In this document: piece by piece, positions 1 through 8,373 of the stretch
Layout of the letters: every line of letters starts with the position of its first letter
Position numbering within the stretch: position 1 is the first letter of the stretch
DNA from: Calcarisporiella thermophila CBS 279.70
Lineage: Eukaryota; Calcarisporiellomycota
DNA length: 37,252 nucleotides
Assembly (NCBI RefSeq): GCF_041956535.1
Contig: NW_027192196.1
Span: forward strand, 104,566 to 141,817
Reading direction: 5' to 3'
Notes under the pieces: generated by a model
Databases searched by the model: none
What the model was told of the DNA's origin: nothing
What the model saw: the letters and a program-made list of their open reading frames with translations, nothing else
Program-made: the position numbers and the translations under genes

Positions 1-134
1 TATTTATATAAGGAGGAATAAACTCGATGACAATCAAAGTATCATAATAATATCAATGGAGCGAATTTTTATAGCTTTCTTATTCCAAGGTGATATTGAG
101 CGACTGCTTTTTCTCCATCTGATATTCAATTTTG
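1..134 (-). pseudogene. decayed 3' continuation of the unit A LRR array
   Basis: Reading past the TAG of unit A on the minus strand, the same frame gives Q-N, another stop, then ISDGEKAVAQ. That matches the LRR consensus ISDEGGKAIAQ. Further stops follow. The array of unit A once extended toward or beyond the left edge. Confidence 0.55.
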
Positions 135-1139
135 CTAGAGATCAAGGCACGTTAAAGTGGTGTTTTCTCGAAGTGCTTGAGCGAAAGCTTGTTTTCCTTC
201 ATCTGATATGTTATTCCCATACAAATAAATATTTGTCAGAGTCTTGTTCTCACGAAGAGCCTGAGCTATATCATTCCCTCCTTCATCTGATATCTCATTA
301 TAATCTAGTTCAAGCTGCGTCAAAGCTGTGTTCTTTCGTAATGCTTTACCAATTGCTTTTCCTCCTCCGTCTGATATCTCATTAAATTTCAGATCAAGAT
401 GCACCAAAGCCGTGTTCTCTTGTAATGCTTGAACAATTGCTTTTCCTCCTATATCCGATATACTATTATAACTTAGATCAAGCTGCGTCAATGTGGTATT
501 CTCTCGTAGCGCTTGAGCAAATGCTTCTCCTCCTTCGTCTGATATCTTGTTCCCTCCAAAATTAAATTGCCTCAAAACTTTGTTTTCTCGAAGTGCTTGG
601 GCGATTGACACCCCTCCTTCACACGTTATCTTATTACTTCTCAGAGTAAGATGTGCCAAAGTCTTGTTCTCACGGAGTGCTCGTGCGATTGCTTTTCCTC
701 CTACGTCTGATATCTCATTGCTACTCAGATCAAGTTGCGTCAAAGTCGTGTTCTCTCGTAGTGCTTGAGCAATTGCTTTTCCTCCTTCGTCTGATATTTT
801 GTTAATACTCAGATTAAGATGTGTCAAAGTCTTGTTCTCTAGGAGTGCTTGAGCGATTGCTTTCCCACCTTCTGCTAATATAGAATTATTGCCAAGATCA
901 AGCTGCGTTAATGTATTGATCTCTCGAAGTGCATGTGCAATTAACTCTCCTGACTGTTCAGAACGTCTTGCTTTGCATTTTGCTGGTTTCAATTGCTTCA
1001 TCTTATCCATTAATCCCGCGAAAGTTACTTCACCGATGTCTGATATAATATTCTCTCCCGCTATTTCAGCACAATATCTTTCTTTAGTATTATCAATCTC
1101 TGGCCGCTCATCGGGATTTATCTGGTGTATATCTATCAT
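135..1139 (-). CDS. LRR (RI-type) protein, kinase-tail stub + nine 28-aa repeats (unit A)
   Basis: Open frame of 334 codons. The first ~17 residues (motif NPDERPEID) match the last helix of the kinase domain in unit B (2831-3133). A linker follows to about residue 70, then nine complete 28-residue LRRs of the type LTxLDLxxNxISDEGGKAIAQALRENKT. This is the ribonuclease-inhibitor/NLRC3-like class, normally a horseshoe for protein binding. No signal peptide or membrane segment is visible, so it is probably cytosolic. The start ATG is at the equivalent of an internal kinase methionine (MID here, MIE in B). The frame ends at TAG in the tenth repeat, but LRR-like sequence continues in frame beyond it (residues ISDGEKAVAQ) after a second stop, so the 3' end is truncated. 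The 5' flank is homologous to that of unit D. It may be expressed as a kinase-less receptor or decoy, or be an early pseudogene. Confidence 0.75.
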   Translation of the reverse strand: MIDIHQINPDERPEIDNTKERYCAEIAGENIISDIGEVTFAGLMDKMKQLKPAKCKARRSEQSGELIAHALREINTLTQLDLGNNSILAEGGKAIAQALLENKTLTHLNLSINKISDEGGKAIAQALRENTTLTQLDLSSNEISDVGGKAIARALRENKTLAHLTLRSNKITCEGGVSIAQALRENKVLRQFNFGGNKISDEGGEAFAQALRENTTLTQLDLSYNSISDIGGKAIVQALQENTALVHLDLKFNEISDGGGKAIGKALRKNTALTQLELDYNEISDEGGNDIAQALRENKTLTNIYLYGNNISDEGKQAFAQALRENTTLTCLDL

Positions 1140-1718
1140 TTCTTCACCACTAAATTATCTTTTTATTGCACTCTTGTTCTTAGGTCCTTGGTTGAAAGTT
1201 TGAAAGCCTTCCTCGACTACTTTTTAATATTGTTTAAGCTGAAAAGGCGATGCAGAGACGCTAGTGTTTAAATGCAACAACTCTTATAGCTTTTAACCTC
1301 CATACTAAATTTACAGAGCCCCAAAAATTTAATACAAAAAAGGAAACCAGCTCTTCCGTTCGTTAATAGTTACAAAATAGATGCTATTCTGAGTCATATA
1401 CTTTTAATCTTTTATCGAGTTAAAATGGTGTAATTTGGAGTAAAGATGACTTTATTCTATGACTCGAATTTATATGTTTTGAAATTAACTATCACATAAT
1501 GCTTTTCAAAGCGAAATATAATTCAAGCCACAATATAATAAAAAAAATTCAAGATATAGGCAAGAGCAATTGTAAAAACTGAAAGGGCAACTTATAATAT
1601 AATAATGCATATTTTCTACTTTCCCTTTTGTTCATATTTCCTAGCAGAAGCATTAGAAAAAAAAACAATTAATAAAAATAATAAATAATAAAAGATTAAT
1701 CATGTTATGCTAAATCCA
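1140..1718. promoter_or_regulatory. 5' flank of unit A / 3' flank of unit B, with shared promoter block
   Basis: This AT-rich stretch has no gene. Its part at about 1330-1500 aligns with 6790-6980, the 5' flank of unit D. Shared words include TACAAAAAAGG, GTTACAAA, CTATTCTGAGTCATA, CTTTTATC and AAATTTATA. Inside is TGAGTCA (1390-1396), which fits the AP-1/Gcn4 half-site consensus, about 250 nt upstream of the unit A ATG. Function is inferred from conservation between paralogs only. Confidence 0.5.
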
Positions 1719-4084
1719 TCATATTACAAAGATTTTCGATAGCATCTTCTTCATTCTACAAGGGCGAACGATTGTAAATCCTTCTTCAGGCGATATCATC
1801 CTCAGTCTCCGATCAAAATTTATCGAAATCGATTTCTCTAGACGCAATTGTACTAATAATTTTAGTCCTTCATCGGATATTCTATTTCCACTCAGAAAAA
1901 GCTGCTTCAAACTTTTGTTCTCTCGAAGTGCTCGAGTAATTGCTTTTCCTCCATCATCGGATAAGTTATCCCCACTCAGATCAAGCTGCGCCAAAGTCGT
2001 GTTCATACGAAGTGTTTGAGCAATTGTTTTTCCTCCTTCATCTGATATGAAATTGTAACCAAGATCAAGACGTGTCAAAGTCGCGTTCTCTCGAAGTGCT
2101 AGAGCAATTGCTCTTACTCCTGCACATGATATGCTATTATATCTCAGATTAAGCTCTGTCAAAGTTGTATTCTCCCCAAGTGCTTGAGCAAATGCTACTC
2201 CTAATTCAAAAGATATGCTATAATAACTAAGATCAAGCTGCGTCACGTCTTATTCTCACTAAAAGCTTGAGTAGTTGCTTCCCCTCCTTCAGTTGATATG
2301 CTATTCCGACTCAGATTAAGCTGCGCCAAAGTCGTGTTCTCTCTGAGTGCCTGAGCAATTACTTTTCCTCCTTCATCTGATATGCCATTGTAACATAAAT
2401 CAAATTGCGTCAAACTCTTGTTCTCTCGAAGTGCTTGAGCTATTGCTTTCCCTCTTTCAGCTGATATATCATTATCTTTCAGATTAAGATGTGACAAAGT
2501 AGAATTCTCTCGAAGTGCTTGAACAATTGCCACTCCTCCTTCGTCTGATATTCTATTCCCATTAAGATATAGGTGCGTCAAAATTTTATTCTCTCGAAGC
2601 GCTTGAGCGATTGCTTTTCCTCCTTCAGGTAATATGTTATTATATCTAAGATCAAGCATCATCAAAATCGTGATCTCTTTAAGCGCTTGCATAATTAACT
2701 CTCCAGATGATTCACGAAGACTTGCATATAATTTTGCATGTTTCAACTCTTTCGATTTAGCCAAAAGTCCAGCGTAGGTTACTACACCAATGTTTGTTAT
2801 CACATCACTCTCTTTTGTTTCAGCAAAATATCATTCTATAACATTATCAATCTCCGGTCGCTCGTCGGGATTTTGCTTCCAGCATGCTTCAATCATGGTA
2901 TGATATTTTTTGAACTGAACCTGAATGCTTTCTTGCATTCCATCTATTACTTTATATCTTACTGCATCGTCTGACTCGGTCTCAGAGGGTAATCTTCGAT
3001 GGAGAATCTCCCACACAATCACTCCATATGAGAACACATCCGATTTAGCAGTGTACTGATTGAAATCATTTAATACTTCAGGTGCTCTCCATCGAACCGC
3101 ACCATTTGGTACAGATCCCTTGCTCAAAGTCAAGAGAATACTGCTCTAACTCCCTTTGACTAGTCCAAAATCAGCTATCTTGGGATGCATGGTACCATCT
3201 AGCAATATGTTATTGCTTTTGAGATCACGATGCACGACCCCGAGTTGATGGATAAAGGAGAGCCCATATGCCACTTCTTGTATGATCATCTCTTTAACTT
3301 GATCATCGAGGTGGTTATCAGAGTCACTCAAGTAATCCATGAGATTCCCATTTTCGGCCAACTCCATCACTACCATACACTTTTCCTCGTACACTGAATA
3401 TCCGTAGTACGACACGATATTATTGCATCCTTGCAATTTTTTTAATGCATAAATTTCTTTTCTGAACATCTTATCTAGGGAATTTGACAGTCTATTCATG
3501 ATCTTAACTGCCACAGTTATATTGTTCCAGCAACCCTTATATACTTTTCCAAACGAGCCACTATCCCAGTATTCCAACAACTGTACAGAATCATAACTTA
3601 ACTAATGTCCCTCCTCGCTACCGCACATAATCTCTGATTTGATCTGCTCAATACAACTAGCTGCAAGCTCGACAATGGAGTCAGGGGCTTCAAAATTTGA
3701 CACCTCTTCTTTCGGGTCGGTAGGAAAATTTTTTGTCGAGATTGAGACAAATGCAGAGACAGAGGTCATGGATAATTCCATCCAACCTTAGTAAAACGAT
3801 ATTAACTTTAAAGGTGTAGTTAGTGAGCATTATCCTTACGATACCTCTCTTGCTAAACGCATTTACAATCTTTTCGGCATCTCGTAAGGTCTCGCCTAAT
3901 TTTACTAAAATATGGTCATACTTTTGCTGAGCTCTCTGATCCATATTTTGGACAATATACTCCAACTATTGCAACGAGATACTATCTCTTCGCATCGTGC
4001 TTTATTGAACTTAATTTCATCTCTCTTATTGCTAATCTGATTAATCAAACTAAGTATCTGACCAGCAATTCCTGCAACTTCCAT
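1719..4084 (-). pseudogene. MLKL_NTD-like bundle + TKL protein kinase + LRR, broken (unit B)
   Basis: This is one ancestral gene read from ATG at 4084. (1) Roughly 4084-3720: amphipathic helical region with motifs AGQILSLINQI, KARCEEIV, LRDAEKIVNAFSKRG and LRLDGIIHDL. It fits the four-helix N-terminal bundle of MLKL-like proteins (MLKL_NTD/HeLo-like). (2) 3580-2831: kinase domain with glycine loop SGSFGKVYKG, VAVK lysine, alpha-C glutamate (FRKEI), HRDLKSNN, DFG and RAPE, so catalytic residues are all present. NPDERPEID closes the domain. (3) 2803-1719: linker and about nine RI-type LRRs. Lesions: 1-nt frameshifts near 3965, 3715 and 2248, TAG at 3602-3604, TAG at 3146-3148 and TGA at 2831-2833. 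With six lesions it is almost certainly a pseudogene. Family logic: bundle as executor, kinase as switch, LRR as sensor. That order of function is inference. Confidence 0.8.
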
Positions 4085-4420
4085 CTGCTTCAGCCTTTAT
4101 AAGAATGTATGAGATACAATAGAAAAGAAGCCGTATATGAGATGATTAGCACCTAGATAAGAGTGATTAACAAGTTAGACATTTAATAAAAGTTAGCCGC
4201 CCCCAATAACCATGTAAATCTGTCCTTATATTCATATAATTCTTTCTGGGTTTACCTTTTCAAGATGTGTTCTTCAAATTAAAAATTCGGTAAGAACAAT
4301 AGTGTTGTGTCTGATCTTTGAAAGTGAATATTTTAGAATCCAACAACCTCCAACTAGGGAGTGAGGCTGTACTGTGCCTCCACGGTCGTATACTCACTAA
4401 CTTAATTATTATGAATTCTA
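4085..4420. other. intergenic, 5' flank of unit B
   Basis: Gene-free AT-rich DNA. A TATAAAGG on the minus strand lies only about 15 nt before the unit B ATG. No similarity to the promoter block shared by units A and D was noticed. Nothing else recognised. Confidence 0.5.
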
Positions 4421-4910
4421 TTACTGATAAAGTTTAGGGAAAGTCCAATTGCTTGTAACTCGATAATAATGATTGAAATTTATGACATTAATTTGCATAG
4501 AGTTTAAATAAAATATTCGACAAACTCTTGTTTTCTTGAAGTATTTAGGTGTTTTTCTTTCTGATATGCTATTCCATTTGATATCTAGGCGGTGTAAAGT
4601 CATGTTCTTTCCAAGCACTCGAGCAATTGCATCGCTCCCTCCACCCAATACGATGTTAAACCCTAGATCAAGCTGCGTCAAAGTCGAATTCTCTCGAAAT
4701 GCTTGAGCAATTTCATCTTTCCCCTCATCTGATTTACTATTATTACTCAATTTAATTTACGTCAAATTTGTATTATCTCGAAGCGCTTGTGCAATTAACT
4801 TTCCTCTTTCGGTTGATACGCTGCCTAATCTAGCTCAGATCAAGCTTCAATAAAGTTGTATTCTCTTGAAATGCTTGTACAATTAACTCTCCTGACAATT
4901 AACCAAGGCT
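4421..4910 (-). pseudogene. LRR relic (unit C)
   Basis: Minus-strand remnant beginning near 4905 with GELIVQAFQENTTLLKLDLS, the same post-linker start of the LRR array as in units A, B and D (SGELIAHAL.. in A). A stop and frameshifts follow. Further repeats are visible, for example EIAQAFRENSTLTQLDLGFN and RVLGKNMTLHRLDIKWNSIS. The last ~35 codons (4421-4530) no longer look like LRR. Only about three or four repeats survive, with no kinase or bundle. The DNA from 4911 to 5043 is too decayed to assign, though it lies where the linker would be. Confidence 0.65.
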
Positions 4911-5043
4911 TACTTTAATAATTGATGGATTCAAGCTTGGAGTTTCATCGACATGCTCCCATATTCGCTAAACTTTCTTACAAAGGATTTCTCTTTTTCA
5001 TATGTTATATTGATAGCTCGCAGTTCAAGTTAAGCAGCTCTTC

Positions 5044-6664
5044 CTAGTTTTGCTCTATTATCCTGTGCTGACTAAGAGTAAGCCTTGTTAACGTTTTATT
5101 CTCGCGAAGTAATTGAATCATTGCTTTTTCTTCTTCGTCTGATATCATATTATAACTTAGATCTAACAGCTGCAGACTCTTATTCTCCCGAAGAGCTTGA
5201 GCTATCTCTTTCCCTCCTGCATTTAAAATACCATTCAGAAGCAATTCGAGCTGTACCAAGGTCTTATTTTCTTGGAGCGCTTGCGCTATTGCTTTTCCAC
5301 GTGCATCAAATATATTGTTTGCGTTTAAACTTAGATGAGTTAAAGTCTTGTTCACTCGTAGTGCTAGAGCTATTGCAACTCCTCCTTCAGCTGATATGCT
5401 ATTAGAGCCAAGATTTAGATACTTCAAAGTCATATTCTCTCGAAGCCCCTGAGCGATTGCTTTCCCTTCTTCAACTGATATTCCGTTTCGATTCAAATCA
5501 AGACGCGTTAAGCATTTGTTCAATCTAAGCCCCTTGCCAATTGCTTTTCCTCCCTCGACTGATATTCTGTTCCGACTCAGATTAAGCTGCATCAGACTTT
5601 GATTCTCTCTAAGCCCTTGGCCTATTGCTCTTGCACCTGCGTCGGATATCTTATTCTGTCTCAAATCAAGATGCGTTAACTTTTGATTCTCTCGAAGTGC
5701 TTGACCTATTTCATTTCCTCCTTCATCAGATATGGAATTTTTTCGCAGATCAAGCTGCATTAGAGACTTGTTAATACGAAGTGCTTGACCAATGGCTTTT
5801 CCTCCTTCATCTGTAATCTCATTAAAACCCAGATCAAGCTTAGTCAAAGACTTGTTCTCCCTAAGTCATTGAGCGATTACTTTTCCACCCTCACCCTTCA
5901 GCCTATTACAACTGATATCAAGATGTGTCAAAGCCATATTTTCTCGAAGTGCTTGTCCAAATGCTTTTCCTCCTCCATCCGATATTCCATTACCCTCCAA
6001 AATTAACAGCTTCAAGGTCTCATTCTCTCGAAGTGCTTCGGCGAGCTCTTTTCCACCTTCATCAGATATTTTATTCCGTCCTAGATCAAGATATGTCAAT
6101 GTTTGATTCTTTCGGAGAGCCTGACCTATAGCTTTTCCCCCTTCAGCTGATATATTGTTTCCATATATGATGAGATGTACCAGACTCTTATTCACTCGAA
6201 GGGCTTGACTAATTGCATATCCTCCTTCAGGTGAAATTCCATTATTACTTAGATCCAGGTGTGTTAAAGTATTGTTCCCTTGAATTCCCTGAACTATTTC
6301 CTTTACTCCTTCGTCTAAAATTCCATTGCAGCTCAGATTTAAATGCGTTAATACATTGTTGTCACGAAGCACCTTTCCGATTGCCATTCCTCCTTTAGCT
6401 GATATTTTTTTTTTCGCGCAAATCAAGTTGTCTCAAGCTCTTATTATCTCGAATTACTTGAGCGATAAGTTCTTCAGACAATTCACTAAGTCTAGCTTTA
6501 AATTTTTCGGAATTCTGTATTTTCAGCTCTTCTGATAATTCACTGCTCGGAGCTACATTATGATCTAAAATCAGAGAATCATTTGCTTCACCTCTGAATG
6601 GTGCTTTTATGCTGCTCTCGGTCTCTGGCTCTTCGATGAATACCTGAAATCCTCTTTCTATCAT
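5044..6664 (-). pseudogene. LRR (RI-type) protein, about 16 repeats, two lesions (unit D)
   Basis: Three minus-strand segments make one gene. 6664-6395: N-terminal stub starting MIER.., aligned by length with the kinase-tail/linker of unit A, then ARLSELSEELIAQVIRDN and the first LRR. 6426-5866 and 5847-5044: a long run of 28-residue repeats with GGKAIAQALREN and LTHLDLSxN consensus. Only two lesions separate it from a complete gene of about 540 residues. One is a run of ten A (plus-strand T10 at 6405-6414), where nine would keep the frame. The other is a TGA at about 5864-5866 replacing the usual Ala codon in AQALREN. The two downstream segments are in the same frame. It could be a very recent pseudogene, a homopolymer sequencing error plus one nonsense mutation, or two shorter expressed pieces. 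Predicted cytosolic; no membrane segment or signal peptide. Confidence 0.72.
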
Positions 6665-6997
6665 TTTTTTTTCTATAACTTATAGTAATGTAAAAGGAGA
6701 TATAAGAGATGTGAAGGCAGGAGTTTTTAATGCAGGTTATACTACAACTAAAAAACTACCATACTCATTCAAACGCACGAGTCCAAATACTTAATATACA
6801 AAAAAGGCAATAGATGGCTTGGTGATATCCATTTATTGCAAGTTACAAATAACTGTACTATTCTGAGTCATACACATTCTTTTATCAAGTCAAGTCTGGG
6901 ATTTGCTATAAATTGGAAAGTAGATGAATATATTTTATAACGCAAATTTATACACCTGTAAACTAAAAAAAATCGGCTCAAGTTCTTAGAAAGGCTA
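6665..6997. promoter_or_regulatory. shared LRR-gene promoter block, divergent with the 6998 ORF
   Basis: Intergenic region between unit D (minus) and the plus-strand ORF at 6998. About 6790-6980 is homologous to the 5' flank of unit A. The best conserved word is CTATTCTGAGTCATACA, with TGAGTCA at 6864-6870, about 200 nt upstream of the unit D ATG. It may serve both directions; this is inferred from position only. Confidence 0.45.
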
Positions 6998-7483
6998 ATG
7001 GATAATATTAGTATTTGTGATCTGTTTGAACCTAGAGAAAATAGTGCAGCATGGTCCGATGAATTTGCCAGTGCAGTATCAAGAGAAATAATGCACTGTG
7101 AGAGAGAGAAGCTCTTCTCAATCGGATATCATCGGACTCGCCTACATTACCTACCGAGTGATATTGTAGCTCAAGAAGTTGATGAGACATACTCAAACAG
7201 AATAGGATGCATTGGAGAGTTGCAGGGCTGGCATCGGTGGCTTGATAATTACACGAATACTTATGTTGTATTATCTTGGGTAATGGAAAGTGGCCGTATT
7301 GGCATTTACGCTTGTGGTACTGTAGAAGGTTTGCAACATGTACTGATTCAAAACTCAGGTCATGGATGGCTAAGATGGCTGGTTGGCGTAGCGTTGGCAA
7401 GGAGACCTGCATGTTCACCTCAGGATTGGGACCGGTCTCTCTCATTTTGCTCTGATGTTTCTAAAGACACTTTGATTGGTTGA
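6998..7483 (+). CDS. hypothetical protein, 161 aa
   Basis: ATG-to-TGA frame of 161 codons, divergent from unit D. I do not recognise the product. It has no signal peptide and is rich in Trp, Ser and Arg, with a mildly hydrophobic middle (NTYVVLSWVMESGRIGIYACG) followed by WLRWLVGVALARR. A 137-codon frame overlaps it on the other strand, so coding on either strand is not proven. The amino-acid composition of the plus-strand frame looks more protein-like. It could be a remnant of a larger gene, since no intron extension was found on either side. Confidence 0.35.
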   Translation: MDNISICDLFEPRENSAAWSDEFASAVSREIMHCEREKLFSIGYHRTRLHYLPSDIVAQEVDETYSNRIGCIGELQGWHRWLDNYTNTYVVLSWVMESGRIGIYACGTVEGLQHVLIQNSGHGWLRWLVGVALARRPACSPQDWDRSLSFCSDVSKDTLIG

Positions 7484-8096
7484 ATCCTATAGGTATTTAA
7501 AGACCCAAAGTAGATGGTAGTGATCCTACTATTAATGCCATTAAATCAGGCTAATGCTTCAGCAAAATGCCAATATTATCAAGTGTAAGACAGATAAAGA
7601 GTTAGATGGAAATAGTAGAATAGATAGAATGGTATAGCATGAGAAACTTAGATTAAGTTGGGACGTAGTGTTTCGTAAGAATGTGGATGGCTAAATGTTA
7701 CCATGGCGGCTGTATGCGCTCTCTTTGCGCATTGTGGATTCTTTGGATCCATGAGGTAAGGATGGCTGTGCATTGGTGTTTTGGGTCAATTAATCCCAGA
7801 CTGAAGCCCTTTGGTTGTTCCAGGAGTCTTCACTCGGTTTGCGAGCGGCATCCTCCCCAGAGGAATCGTTGGACTATTCGGGAAATTCTATCAAAGAAGT
7901 CTTATTTAAAGGGATTGAGATAGGCTAAGTACCAGAGCTTGGACAAAAGTCTAGAGTTGATAAGCAAAACTTTTCCTAGGAGGGATATTGAGCGTGATTT
8001 CCAGGTTTCAACTGTCTTAGTTCTCAACCTATATTTGTGACTGTCAAAATGATTGCTCGTAGCAAAAACCAACTTGTCAAAAACAATTCAAGCAAA
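7484..8096. other. gene-poor stretch
   Basis: Many stops in all frames. A weak 80-codon plus-strand frame at 7681-7923 has no recognisable motif. The region may be decayed coding DNA from a mobile element, but nothing identifies it. Confidence 0.4.
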
Positions 8097-8169
8097 GGGT
8101 GTATGGCCAAATGGACAAGGCGCCTGACTACGAATCAGGAGATTCCAGGTTCGACCCCTGGTACGCTCG
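8097..8169 (+). tRNA. tRNA-Arg (anticodon ACG)
   Basis: 73-nt cloverleaf without intron. The acceptor GGGTGTA pairs with TACGCTC (two G-T pairs). The D arm is GCC/GGC. The anticodon stem CCTGA/TCAGG encloses the loop CTACGAA, giving anticodon ACG (decoded by inosine, CGN arginine codons). The T arm is CCAGG/CCTGG with loop TTCGACC. The discriminator is G. A T6 run starting about 8 nt after the 3' end fits a Pol III terminator. Sequence is identical to the minus-strand copy at 15533-15605. Confidence 0.96.
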
Positions 8170-8373
8170 CTACTATTTTTTATTTTCTCATTAAATTACT
8201 TTTTATACTTAATCTCACTTCGAGAGGGATATATATATTTTTTAATAATTTAATCCAAATTTGGCGCAATCTTCATTATGCATATTATGAAATTAAGTTA
8301 TTAGATGCGATTGAAAAAAGAACAGAAATCAATGTGTCATATATAAATATAGGTGGAGGAGACCTGAGACGCT

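Noticed and set aside
56-385. Leu/Phe-rich plus-strand frames across 56-6535
   Set aside because: They are complementary-strand shadows of the 84-nt LRR repeats and show the same period.
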